64,000 nt of DNA from Bordetella ansorpii (GTDB lineage Bacteria > Pseudomonadota > Gammaproteobacteria > Burkholderiales > Burkholderiaceae_B), in assembly GCF_900078315.1 (NCBI RefSeq), contig NZ_FKBS01000029.1, forward strand, positions 981,425 to 1,045,424. The letters run 5' to 3'. The position numbers were made by a program, and so were the translations under genes. Shown here piece after piece: positions 26,009-34,239 of this stretch. The notes under the pieces were generated by a model. The model searched no databases, was not told the DNA's origin, and saw nothing but the letters and a program-made list of their open reading frames with translations. Each line of letters begins with the position of its first letter. The first letter of the stretch is position 1.

Positions 26009-28324
26009 TCAAGCTGTCTGTGCCCTTAGAATAACGCCCCCGGAAGACTCGTCCACGCGCCACCATTCCGGCAACAACGCCCGCACCTTGCGCTGGCGGA
26101 AACGGTCGTCGATCAGATGCACCGTTCCGGTATCCGTCTCGGTGCGGATCACGCGCCCGGCGGCCTGCACCACCTTCTGCAATCCGGGATACAGATAGGT
26201 GTAGTCATAGGCCATCTGCTGGCCATAGCGCGCGCCCATCGCGGCCAGGATCTGCTCGTTGACCGGGTTGACCTGCGGCAGGCCCAGCGTGGCGACGAAG
26301 GCGCCGATCAGCCGCCGCCCGGGCAGATCCACGCCCTCGGCGAAGGCGCCGCCCAATACCGCGAACCCCACGCCGCGCCCCGCTTCCGTGAAGCGGGCCA
26401 GGAAGTCCGCGCGCTGGTCTTCGCTCATGCGAGGGGCCTGCGACCATTGGGGCACGTCGGGATGCGCGGCGGCCATGCGCCGCGCCACCTGTTCGAGGTA
26501 GGCAAAGCTGCTGAGAAACACCAGGTAGTTGCCGGGCCGGGCCGCATACTGCGCGGCGACCAGGTCGGCGATCGGGGCCAATGAACGCGCCCGGTCGCGC
26601 CAGCGGGTGGAGACGCCCGCCACGACACTGACGCGCAACTGCTCGGCCGAGAACGGCGCGGCGACGTCGACCCAGCCCGTGCTGGCGGGCAGGCCCAGCG
26701 TGTCCAGGTGGAAATCCGGCGGACTGAGCGTGCCAGAGAACAGCACGGTGCAGCGCGCCGCCGCATGCCGCGCGGCCAGGTACGGCGCGGGCACGACGTT
26801 GCGGATGCAGATCTGCGACGCGGGCCCGCCAGGCGGGCTCGCCTCGCCCGTGACCGTCAGGTCGAACAGCGCGTGATTGCCGAAGCCGTCGGCCAGGCGC
26901 CCGAATTGCAGCAACGCGAAATGCAGCGCCAGCGCGGGATCGTCCGGCGATCCGGCGACGCCGGCAAAGTGCTCGGCCAGTGCCGCGCTGGCGCGCTGCG
27001 CGGTGTCGCGCAGGCCGCCCGGCACCATGTCGTAGGCGGCGTAGTCTGTCTGCTGTTTTTTCTGCAAGGCCCGCCACGAACGCAGCAACCCATCCAGCGG
27101 CTTGCGCAGGGCCTTGGGCGCGGCGGCGCGCGCGGCGCGGACATCATCGGTGGACAGCGTGATGCTGTACATGCTTCTGGCGCGGTCCAGCAGGTTGTGC
27201 GCCTCGTCCACGGCCACCGCCACGCGCCATTGGTGCACCAGCGTCAGCGCGTACAGCATCGCGTTCGCATCGAACCAGTAGTTGTAGTCGCCCACCACCA
27301 CGTCGCTCCAGCGCGCCAGTTCCTGGCCCAGGTAATACGGGCAGACGTCGTGGGTATCGGCCACCGCGCGAACCGCCACGCGCGTCAGCGTGGCGCCGGC
27401 GTCCGCCAGCGCAGCGGCCCGCGCGGCCGGCAGGCGGTCGTAGAACCCGCGCGCACGCGGGCAGGACTCGCCATGACAGGCGCGGTCGGAATGCGCGCAC
27501 GATTTCTCGCGCGCCACCAGCTCGACCACGCGCAGCGGCAGCCCCTCGGCATGCGAAGCGCGCAACCGCGACACGGCGTCCAGCGCCAGTGCATGGCCCG
27601 GTCCCTTTGCCGACAGGAAGAACACCTTGTCCAGCCCTTGAGTGGCGCAGGCCTTGAGCAAGGGAAACAGCGTGCCCAGCGTCTTGCCCACGCCCGTCGG
27701 CGCCTGCGCCATGACGGGATGGCCATCGCGCGCGGCGCGATACACGGCCACCGCAAGCTCGCGCTGCCCGGTCCGCATCTTGCCGTGCGGAAAAGCCATG
27801 GCCTCCAGCGCCCCGTCGCGCCCTTCGCGGTGCGCGCGCTCGCGCCCGGCCCAGTCGGCATACCGTTCGCACATGTCCTGGAACGAGGCCTGCAATGCGC
27901 TGGCCTGCAGGGTCTCGGCAACCACGGTTTCGGCCTCGGTGTCGAGATTGAAATACACCACGGCCACGGTGATTTCGGTCAGTTCGCGCGCCACGCACAG
28001 CATGTGGCCATACACGCGCGCCTGGGCGCCGTGCAGCGCGCGCTGGTTGTCGCGCAGCGCATCGAGATCGCCGCGATAGGTCTTCACCTCTTCGACACGG
28101 GATTCCCGCGGATCGTAGCCATCCGCCCTGCCGCGCACCGTCAGGCCGGCGTGGGTTGCCGTCAGCACGATCTCGTGCTCGAAATGGTCGGGCCGCCGTT
28201 GCGCGATGACCGCATGGCCCGCCATGCCTTCCAGCGCCGTGGGCGCGGGCGTGAAACGCGAATCCAGGTCGCCCGCGCGCGCGGTGAAGTCGCACAACGT
28301 GCGTACGGCCACTTCGAGTTTCAT
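26009..28324 (-). CDS. Fe-S superfamily 2 DNA helicase (XPD/DinG-type) with N-terminal PD-(D/E)XK nuclease domain
   Basis: 771 residues. N-terminal RecB/Cas4-like nuclease core: GRADGY (Asp68), VEEVKTYRG (Glu79, Lys81) and QARVYG (Gln101-Tyr105). Helicase part: Walker A APTGVGKT (208-215), four cysteines for a 4Fe-4S cluster (276, 283, 288, 328), DEAH box AVDEAHNLLD (373-376), and C-terminal motifs FAEGVDLPG and QAAGRVIRTETD. It should unwind damaged or branched DNA 5'-3' and may cut it. Its start overlaps by 4 bp the stop of a FAN1-like nuclease gene, and both lie behind a LexA-like box, so a joint SOS repair role is likely. Start at 28324 chosen for the ATGA coupling. Confidence 0.92.
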   Translation of the reverse strand: MKLEVAVRTLCDFTARAGDLDSRFTPAPTALEGMAGHAVIAQRRPDHFEHEIVLTATHAGLTVRGRADGYDPRESRVEEVKTYRGDLDALRDNQRALHGAQARVYGHMLCVARELTEITVAVVYFNLDTEAETVVAETLQASALQASFQDMCERYADWAGRERAHREGRDGALEAMAFPHGKMRTGQRELAVAVYRAARDGHPVMAQAPTGVGKTLGTLFPLLKACATQGLDKVFFLSAKGPGHALALDAVSRLRASHAEGLPLRVVELVAREKSCAHSDRACHGESCPRARGFYDRLPAARAAALADAGATLTRVAVRAVADTHDVCPYYLGQELARWSDVVVGDYNYWFDANAMLYALTLVHQWRVAVAVDEAHNLLDRARSMYSITLSTDDVRAARAAAPKALRKPLDGLLRSWRALQKKQQTDYAAYDMVPGGLRDTAQRASAALAEHFAGVAGSPDDPALALHFALLQFGRLADGFGNHALFDLTVTGEASPPGGPASQICIRNVVPAPYLAARHAAARCTVLFSGTLSPPDFHLDTLGLPASTGWVDVAAPFSAEQLRVSVVAGVSTRWRDRARSLAPIADLVAAQYAARPGNYLVFLSSFAYLEQVARRMAAAHPDVPQWSQAPRMSEDQRADFLARFTEAGRGVGFAVLGGAFAEGVDLPGRRLIGAFVATLGLPQVNPVNEQILAAMGARYGQQMAYDYTYLYPGLQKVVQAAGRVIRTETDTGTVHLIDDRFRQRKVRALLPEWWRVDESSGGVILRAQTA

Positions 28325-29985
28325 GCGGCCTGTTCCTGGCGCACGGCCCAACGCACGTGGCAGACCCGTACCGGCAAGCCGTGCGCCACGGCGTATTCCA
28401 GCCACCGGATCTGGTTGTCCTGCAGACGGTCGCCGGGGCCCTTCACTTCGATCAGTTCGTAGCGCCGCTCGGCGGGCCAGAAGCGCGCCAGGTCGGGCAG
28501 GCCGGACCGGTTGGCGCCCAGGTCGTCGAGCAGCCGCGCGAACCACAGCGCCAGGTGTTCGGCGGGGATGCAGTCCAGCGCCAGGCCGAGCAACTCGGGC
28601 GTCAGCATGCCCCAGGACACGAAAGGCGACTGGATGCCCGCTTTCTGCTGGAAGCGCGCCAGGATGCGTTCGCGATAGCCGCCCGTGCGCAAGGTATCCA
28701 GGCAGGCATCGAACGCCTGCGCCCGGCGCGCGCGAAAGCCGGGCTCGTGCAGGTCGGCTGGCCCGCGTTGGAAGGGATGGAAGAAGGCGCCGGCCACCGG
28801 CTGGAAAACGGCATCCCAGCACAGCAGCCCGAACAGCGAATTGATCAGGCCGTTCTCGACCCAATGCACGCGGGCGCCCTCGCCGGCAAAGTGATCGCGC
28901 GCGGCGAGTTCGACGCGGCAATCATCGACGGGCCGCGACAGCGTCAGCATCGAAGGGGTCAACGGCGGGCCGGCGCGTCCTGGCGCAACGGCCAAGCCCG
29001 TCTGGCGCGCCAGGCGCGGCATCATGCGGCGAACCAATTGCCGTTCGGTCTCGCTTTCGGCATGATCGAGCGCCTGTCCGGCCAGCGCGTGGGCCTCGGC
29101 AAACCGTTGCTGGCGCTCCAGCACGCGGATCAGCCGCTGGCGCGCCCCGGAATGGACGCTGGCGCGATAGGCCCGTTCGGCCTGCTCCCAATCTGCGGCA
29201 CGCTCGCACCATTGCCCCAGGCGGAACCACACCTTGGCCTGCCGGCGCGCCAGCCAGGGCACGGCGGTTGCGCAGGCGGCCACCTGCGCATGCAAGGCGG
29301 CGGCCTGATCCGGTTGGGCGGCGTCGAGCTGATCGCGGACATCCTGCAAGGCAAGATAGACGTCGACGTCGGCCGCGCACAGGAAGGCCCGGTTGCCGGC
29401 ATCGATGGCGACCTGCTCGTACTGGAAGATGCCCAGGTCGGCCAGCACGAACTCGGACCAGGCCTGGTCGAGATTGCCGAAGAACATCAGGCGCAGCCGC
29501 CGCACCAGCGGCGCGACCTCGACCGACCAGATGGCTTCGTCGGGCCCGGCCCCCCAGCCGCTGCAGGGCCGGCTGTTCGGCTCGCCCAGTGCGGCTTCGA
29601 GCGCGGCCAGCAGTTCGGCCTTGCGCAACGACACGCGCAGCGCTGCCTGGGGATAGCGCCTGGCCAGCTCGTCCTTGGTGTGCAAGGCCGCCCAGTCGGA
29701 CCACGGCAGAACGGGATCGGCGCGCAGCCACCCCAGCGCGAGCAAGGGTTCGGCCGCCGGCACGACCGGCCCGATTTCCTCGTACTGCAAGCGCTGCGCG
29801 CGGAACACCGTGTGCCGGCGCATGACGAGGCGGACCAGCAACGCCCGCGCGGGCCTGGGCAGGCCCGGGAACACGCGCAGGAACTCCTGCTCGCCGGGGC
29901 TGAACACATCGGCATAGCGCGCGGCCAGCCAATCCAAGGCTTGCTGGAAGTTGTGCAGGTAGTAGTAGCGGTGCTCGGGGAACAT
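28321..29985 (-). CDS. FAN1-like structure-specific nuclease with VRR-NUC domain
   Basis: 554 residues, about the size of Pseudomonas FAN1. The C-terminal VRR-NUC domain is complete: GLPDLARFW (Asp498), YELIEVKGPGD (Glu513, Lys515) and LQDNQIRWLEYA. The N-terminal part (HRYYYLHNFQQALDWLAARY; LRVFPGLPRPARALLVRLVM) matches the SAP-like DNA-binding region of the family, followed by TPR-like helices. Such enzymes cleave 5' flaps and help resolve interstrand crosslinks. The ATG at 29985 is preferred; an in-frame TTG at 30036 would place the LexA-like operator inside the coding sequence. Co-transcribed with the helicase downstream. Confidence 0.9.
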   Translation of the reverse strand: MFPEHRYYYLHNFQQALDWLAARYADVFSPGEQEFLRVFPGLPRPARALLVRLVMRRHTVFRAQRLQYEEIGPVVPAAEPLLALGWLRADPVLPWSDWAALHTKDELARRYPQAALRVSLRKAELLAALEAALGEPNSRPCSGWGAGPDEAIWSVEVAPLVRRLRLMFFGNLDQAWSEFVLADLGIFQYEQVAIDAGNRAFLCAADVDVYLALQDVRDQLDAAQPDQAAALHAQVAACATAVPWLARRQAKVWFRLGQWCERAADWEQAERAYRASVHSGARQRLIRVLERQQRFAEAHALAGQALDHAESETERQLVRRMMPRLARQTGLAVAPGRAGPPLTPSMLTLSRPVDDCRVELAARDHFAGEGARVHWVENGLINSLFGLLCWDAVFQPVAGAFFHPFQRGPADLHEPGFRARRAQAFDACLDTLRTGGYRERILARFQQKAGIQSPFVSWGMLTPELLGLALDCIPAEHLALWFARLLDDLGANRSGLPDLARFWPAERRYELIEVKGPGDRLQDNQIRWLEYAVAHGLPVRVCHVRWAVRQEQAA

Positions 29986-30015
29986 GCCGAACGCGGAAGA
30001 GAGTGTGCCGGATGA

Positions 30016-30031
30016 CTGGATATTTATCCAG
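30016..30031 (-). promoter_or_regulatory. LexA-type SOS operator upstream of the FAN1-like/helicase operon
   Basis: CTGGATATTTATCCAG: a near-perfect 16-bp palindrome with the CTG-N10-CAG architecture and A/T-rich centre of proteobacterial LexA boxes, 31 bp before the start codon at 29985. A TATGAT -10-like element adjoins it at 30036-30041. Predicts induction of the operon by DNA damage. Confidence 0.7.
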
Positions 30032-30100
30032 TCCAATCATACTCCGAATGCGATCGCCGCCACACGCCGAAAGTGGACGTGCCTGCCCGCCCCGGTGCGC

Positions 30101-30661
30101 TCAGCGGTAGGCCGCACCTTGCAGCTCGCGCAGCCGCATCAGCGCTTGCCGAAACGCCTCGACCTGCGGCGCCGCATTGGTCTGGCTCGCGAAGTCGACC
30201 ATACTGTCGTCCGACTGATCGGACCAGATCACGCCCAGCAGCAGACGTTCACGCTGGGCGCCCGTGCCGAACAGGCCTTCGGCATCGAGCTCCCGCAATA
30301 CGGATACGCACAGTCCGAAGAAGGCTTCGATGTGCGTCTCGGCCTGCTCATCGTCCAGCGCATAAGGATCGGGGTGATCGGCGCTGAACGCGTCGTTGAA
30401 TGCCGACAGTTCCTCGTCGCCGAAAAAGGCGTACGTCCAATCCGGCATGGACCAGCGCAACTCGAGCCGTTCGAGTTCCGAATCGCAATCGGACAACGTG
30501 GACTCGGTATTGGCGGCGATGGACACAGACGTGCCCAGGTCGTCGCCCGGATCGATGGCGAACACGTAGATGTCCCGTGGATCGGCTTCCTGGCACAGTT
30601 GCCGCCAGGCGGCTTTGACGCCTTCTTTCAAGGGCTCATGCAAGGCGTTATAGATCGACAT
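30101..30661 (-). CDS. DUF4303-family protein of unknown function
   Basis: 186 residues, acidic and cytosolic (no signal peptide or membrane segment). IYVFAIDPGDDLGTSVSIAA followed by NTESTLSDCDSE, then RWSMPDWTYAFFGDEE, is the characteristic DUF4303 layout seen in small proteins often linked to contact-dependent or SMI1/KNR4-type immunity repertoires; that link is family knowledge, not visible here. The ATG at 30661 follows a weak purine-rich site. It is transcribed away from the YefM/YoeB pair, sharing its upstream region. Confidence 0.7.
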   Translation of the reverse strand: MSIYNALHEPLKEGVKAAWRQLCQEADPRDIYVFAIDPGDDLGTSVSIAANTESTLSDCDSELERLELRWSMPDWTYAFFGDEELSAFNDAFSADHPDPYALDDEQAETHIEAFFGLCVSVLRELDAEGLFGTGAQRERLLLGVIWSDQSDDSMVDFASQTNAAPQVEAFRQALMRLRELQGAAYR

Positions 30662-30703
30662 TTCCCTCACCTTTCAGAAGAACTGCATGAACGCGCCATC
30701 ATG

Positions 30704-30742
30704 GTACAAATCATTGTACTAATTTAGTACAAAACATAGTAC
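30704..30742. promoter_or_regulatory. Operator of the YefM/YoeB toxin-antitoxin operon (four phased GTAC cores)
   Basis: GTAC cores at 30704, 30716, 30727 and 30739, 11-12 bp apart, so all on one face of the helix. They sit in overlapping inverted repeats such as GTACAA-ATCA-TTGTAC and TTGTACTAATTTAGTACAA. YefM of E. coli recognises palindromes with a TGTACA core, so this is the likely autorepression site, between the divergent DUF4303 gene and the antitoxin. Confidence 0.75.
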
Positions 30743-30869
30743 AATGCTGGCAGGACAGGCAAACCCTGTCATGACTGGGCGAAACGAAACGGGAAGCCTG
30801 GTCCACATGGGTGCGAAACGCACTCTTCGGAACTTCTGCATGAGAGCGGCGTTAGATACGCCGAACAAC

Positions 30870-31151
30870 ATGAACGTCTTAACTTTTAGCGAGGCACGCG
30901 CCAGTTTCAAGCAAGCGATGGACGATGTTTGCGTGCACCATGAACCTACCGTGATCACCCGCCAGCGGGGAGCACACGTAGTGATGATGTCCCTGGAAGA
31001 CTACAACAGCATGGTCGAGACCATGCATTTGTTGGGTAATGCCAAGAACGCAACTCGATTGATGGAGTCGATCGCTCAGCTCAAGGCTGGTCACGCCCAG
31101 TTTCGGGAATTGCTAGGTAATGAGCACAAAGAAAGGCAAGAACAAGAATGA
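30870..31151 (+). CDS. yefM: Type II antitoxin, Phd/YefM family
   Basis: 93 residues. The N-terminal Phd/YefM DNA-binding fold is clear (MNVLTFSEARASFKQAMDDV, EPTVITRQRGAHVVMMSLED, YNSMVETMHLLGN), followed by a C-terminal toxin-binding helix that would unfold when free. It neutralises the YoeB-like toxin encoded next and, with it, represses the operon through the GTAC repeats upstream. The frame extends upstream to 30744, but the canonical N-terminus begins at the ATG 30870. Confidence 0.9.
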   Translation: MNVLTFSEARASFKQAMDDVCVHHEPTVITRQRGAHVVMMSLEDYNSMVETMHLLGNAKNATRLMESIAQLKAGHAQFRELLGNEHKERQEQE

Positions 31152-31416
31152 AGCCAAAGGCAGCGCCTTCTGCTGGACCCAGCATGCTTGGGAAGACTAT
31201 CTATATTGGCAGCAACACGACCCTGCGAAGGTAACCGTCATCAATCGGTTGCTTGAGGAGTGTCGAAGGGATCCGTTCAAAGGAACGGGAAAGCCCGAGC
31301 CGCTCAAAGGCGAACTCAGTGGTTTCTGGTCTCGCCGAATCGATCAGGAAAACCGCCTGGTTTACTTGCCTGAAGGCGGAACCATTTACGTGGTGCAGGC
31401 GCGACGCCACTACTGA
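31120..31416 (+). CDS. yoeB: YoeB-type ribosome-dependent mRNA endonuclease toxin
   Basis: 98 residues. Strong YoeB signature: WEDYLYWQQHDPAK, DPFKGTGKPEPLKGELSGFW, SRRIDQENRLVY and the terminal ARRHY. The catalytic set of E. coli YoeB (Glu46, Arg65, His83, Tyr84) is conserved as Glu60, Arg79, His97 and Tyr98, so the toxin should be active. It has about 14 extra residues at the N-terminus (MSTKKGKNKNEAKG), encoded in the 32 bp that overlap the antitoxin gene; an internal start is possible but none is evident. The toxin cleaves mRNA at the ribosomal A site. Confidence 0.93.
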   Translation: MSTKKGKNKNEAKGSAFCWTQHAWEDYLYWQQHDPAKVTVINRLLEECRRDPFKGTGKPEPLKGELSGFWSRRIDQENRLVYLPEGGTIYVVQARRHY

Positions 31417-31447
31417 CGGGCGGCCCGGAGACATAGCGCACCAAAGA

Positions 31448-31477
31448 AAAACCCCGTGACTTTCGTCACGGGGTTTT
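31448..31477. terminator. Bidirectional terminator between yoeB and tRNA-Ser
   Basis: AAAACCCCGTGAC pairs with GTCACGGGGTTTT around loop TTTC. The perfect stem with A and T tracts on either side can end transcription from both the toxin operon and the minus-strand tRNA. Confidence 0.88.
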
Positions 31478-31483
31478 CAATTC

Positions 31484-31577
31484 TGGCGGAGGCGGAGGGA
31501 TTCGAACCCTCGATGCAGGTTTTTGCCCACATGCTCCCTTAGCAGGGGAGTACCTTCAACCACTCGGCCACGCCTCC
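31484..31577 (-). tRNA. tRNA-Ser (anticodon GCT)
   Basis: 94 nt including an encoded CCA. Acceptor GGAGGCG pairs with CGCCTCC before the discriminator G and CCA. D-loop GAGTGGTTGAAGG, anticodon arm CTCCCCTGCTAAGGGAG with anticodon GCT (reads AGC/AGT), a long class II variable arm, and T-arm GAGGGTTCGAATCCCTC. Located downstream of lysC on the same strand, a conserved arrangement in Alcaligenaceae. Confidence 0.96.
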
Positions 31578-31665
31578 AGAGAGACCAAGATTCTATCAGA
31601 CTTTCTTGGCCCTTTTGTTCCACAAGTGCCGATATTTACGCACCCGGGAGCAAAATCTTTCGGTC

Positions 31666-32931
31666 TCAGGCCTTCTCGGCCGGCGCCTGGTCCAGGCCGA
31701 ACGCCTTGTGCAGCGCGCGCACGGCCAGTTCCATGTACTTGTCGTCGATGATCACCGAGGTCTTGATTTCGCTGGTGCTGATCATCTGGATGTTGATGCC
31801 CTCTTGCGACAGCGTCTGGAACATCAGGCTGGCCACGCCGACGTGCGAGCGCATGCCGATGCCGACGATGGAGACCTTGGCGACCTTCTCGTCGGTGGCC
31901 AGTTCGCGCGCGCCCACGGCGGGGATCACGTCGCGCTTGAGCACGTCGACCACGCGCTGGTATTCGTTGCGGTTGACCGTGAACGAGAAGTCGGTGGTGC
32001 CGGCGACGGACTGGTTCTGCACGATCATGTCGACGTCGATGTTGGCGGCGGCGACCGGGCCCAGGATCGAGTAGGCGACGCCGGGTTTGTCCGGCACGGC
32101 CAGCAGGGTGATTTTGGCTTCGTCGCGGCTGAAGGCGATGCCGGAGACAACGGCGGCTTCCATTTTTTCGTCTTCCTCAAAAGTAATCAGCGTGCCCGAG
32201 ACCATTTCTTCTTCGAGCGGGATGAGCGGGTCGGTCAGCGAGGACAGGACCCGGGTGGGCACACGGTATTTGCCCGCGAACTCGACGGAGCGGATCTGCA
32301 GCACCTTGGAACCCAGCGACGCCATTTCGAGCATTTCCTCGAACGAGACGACGGACATGCGGCGCGCCTCGGGCACGACGCGGGGGTCGGTGGTGTAGAC
32401 GCCATCGACGTCGGTGTAGATCAGGCACTCGTCGGCGCCGATGGCGGCCGCCACGGCCACGGCCGAGGTGTCGGAACCGCCGCGGCCCAGCGTGGTGATG
32501 TGGCCGTCTTCATCGATGCCCTGGAAACCCGTGACCACGACCACGCGGCCGGCGTCCAGGTCGGCGCGGATGCGCGCGTCGTCGATGGAGGTGATGCGGG
32601 CCTTGGTGTAGGCCGAATCGGTGCGCACGGGCACTTGCCAGCCGGTGTAGCTGCGCGCCTGCACGCCTTCGGCCTGCAGCGCGATGGCCAGCAGGCCGCT
32701 GCTGGCCTGCTCGCCGGTGGCGGCAATCATGTCGAGTTCGCGGCCGTCGGGCTGCGAGGCGATTTCGCGGGCAAGGCCCAGCAGGCGATTGGTTTCGCCG
32801 GCCATGGCGGAGGGAACGACCACGACCTGGTGGCCGGCGGCGTGCCACTTCGCGACGCGGCGCGCCACATTCCTGATGCGCTCGACCGAGCCCATCGAGG
32901 TACCGCCGTACTTATGAACGATGAGGGACAT
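31666..32931 (-). CDS. lysC: Aspartate kinase
   Basis: 421 residues. Catalyses phosphorylation of aspartate, the first step to lysine, threonine, methionine and diaminopimelate. N-terminal kinase motif MSLIVHKYGGTSMGSVERIR, then GFQGIDEDGHITTLGRGGSD and YTDVDGVYTTDPRVVPEARR; two ACT domains at the C-terminus (KPGVAYSILGPVAAANIDVD; VSIVGIGMRSHVGVA) that mediate feedback inhibition. Length matches the monofunctional alpha-beta type whose internal start yields a small ACT-only subunit. The ATG at 32931 opens the classical motif. No lysine riboswitch is visible in the 240 bp upstream. Confidence 0.96.
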   Translation of the reverse strand: MSLIVHKYGGTSMGSVERIRNVARRVAKWHAAGHQVVVVPSAMAGETNRLLGLAREIASQPDGRELDMIAATGEQASSGLLAIALQAEGVQARSYTGWQVPVRTDSAYTKARITSIDDARIRADLDAGRVVVVTGFQGIDEDGHITTLGRGGSDTSAVAVAAAIGADECLIYTDVDGVYTTDPRVVPEARRMSVVSFEEMLEMASLGSKVLQIRSVEFAGKYRVPTRVLSSLTDPLIPLEEEMVSGTLITFEEDEKMEAAVVSGIAFSRDEAKITLLAVPDKPGVAYSILGPVAAANIDVDMIVQNQSVAGTTDFSFTVNRNEYQRVVDVLKRDVIPAVGARELATDEKVAKVSIVGIGMRSHVGVASLMFQTLSQEGINIQMISTSEIKTSVIIDDKYMELAVRALHKAFGLDQAPAEKA

Positions 32932-33170
32932 CTATCTCGTACTCTGGCTGGAAGCCCGCCACACGACTGCTGGCAAAGACGGGCAAAACCCAGGATTTTA
33001 ACGCGCTGGTAAAGATTTGGGCGCGGGATATCCGGGGAATGCCCTATTTTCCGCAGAAAACTTCGCGGAATCCGGCCGGATTGCGACGATTTCGAGCGTT
33101 TTGGCAGGGACCAGACCATACCGCCGCTGCGGCACCGAAATTCCGGGCGCGCCCATGAACCGGGGAGCGA

Positions 33171-34232
33171 TCAGGCCGGCTCGACCCACACCCGGCCACG
33201 ATGGCAGCGCACCGCCAGCCCCGCGTGCACGACCCGCAATTGCCGGTCGTGTCCCAGCGCATGCAGTTGCCGCAACTGGCGCAGCAGGTCGGCCAGGCGG
33301 GCATCGCTGGGCATGGCCGCGCCCTGCCCGGCCAGCCAATGGCGCAGCACGTGCGTCTGGCGCGCTGGCGACAGCTTGCGCCACGCGGCCAGCGAGAAAC
33401 TGCCACGGTCCGGACCGGGCTCCAGCCCTTGCAGATCGGCCTCGGCCACTTCGTCCAGCACCTGGGCAGCCTCGGCCATATGGCGCGCATGCCGCGCCAC
33501 GATGGCCTGCCAGCCGGGCCAGCGCTCGTCCAGCACAGGCGCCAGGCGAGTGCGCACGGCCGCGCGGGTATAGCGGGGATCGGCGTTGGTGGGATCGTCG
33601 ACGGCATGCCAGCCGCGCTCGTCGGCCAGCCGGACGGCGGCCAGGCGGATGGCCTCGCGGCCCGTGCCCAGCCAGGGCCGCAGATAGCGCACGCCGTCGC
33701 GGATGCTGGCGGCGGCCATCGCCGCCATGCCTTGCAGGCCGGCGCCGCGCAGCAGGCGCAGCAGCACGGTCTCGGCCTGGTCGTCCCGATGATGGGCCAG
33801 CAGCACGTCGGCCACGCCCTGTTCGCGCGCCAGGCGGGCCAGCGCGGCGTAGCGCGCTTCGCGCGCGGCGGCCTCGATGCCCTTGCCGCTGTCGCCCGCC
33901 ACCTGCACGCGCGCCTGCATGACGGCCACGCCCAGCATCGCGCCCAAGGCCTGGACGTGCTCGGCCCAGCCATCGGCCTGCGCCTGCAGTCCGTGATGGA
34001 TGTGGAACAGTTGGAGTTCGATGCCCTGCCCGCGCGCGACGTGGGCGGCGGCCACGGCCAGCATCGCGGAATCGGCGCCGCCGCTGACGGCGGCCGCGAT
34101 GCGCGCGGGACGGCTGGGCAGGGCCAGCAGCGTCTCGCGCAGCGGCTGGATCAGCGCAGCCGGGCAATCGGGCAATTCGGAGGAAAGCATGGCGGGGCTC
34201 GGAGGGGGTTTCACCAGCCGGGCCTGCGCCAT
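33171..34232 (-). CDS. tilS: tRNA(Ile)-lysidine synthetase
   Basis: 353 residues. Converts C34 of the CAU-anticodon tRNA-Ile to lysidine using ATP and lysine. PP-loop AAVSGGADSAMLA (SGGADS at 50-55), LFHIHHGLQAQADGWAEHVQ, HHRDDQAETVLLRLLRGAGL and DDPTNADPRYTRAAVR are diagnostic. It is shorter than the E. coli enzyme (432), with a reduced C-terminal part. The start is ambiguous: ATG 34232 lies 7 bp after the accA stop (coupling likely), ATG 34190 would remove 14 proline-rich residues; neither has a clear ribosome site. Confidence 0.93.
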   Translation of the reverse strand: MAQARLVKPPPSPAMLSSELPDCPAALIQPLRETLLALPSRPARIAAAVSGGADSAMLAVAAAHVARGQGIELQLFHIHHGLQAQADGWAEHVQALGAMLGVAVMQARVQVAGDSGKGIEAAAREARYAALARLAREQGVADVLLAHHRDDQAETVLLRLLRGAGLQGMAAMAAASIRDGVRYLRPWLGTGREAIRLAAVRLADERGWHAVDDPTNADPRYTRAAVRTRLAPVLDERWPGWQAIVARHARHMAEAAQVLDEVAEADLQGLEPGPDRGSFSLAAWRKLSPARQTHVLRHWLAGQGAAMPSDARLADLLRQLRQLHALGHDRQLRVVHAGLAVRCHRGRVWVEPA

Positions 34233-34239
34233 GCGCCCG

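Noticed and set aside
29986-30036. TTG start extending the FAN1-like protein by 17 residues
   Set aside because: It would put the LexA-like operator within the coding sequence; ATG 29985 fits the family start better.
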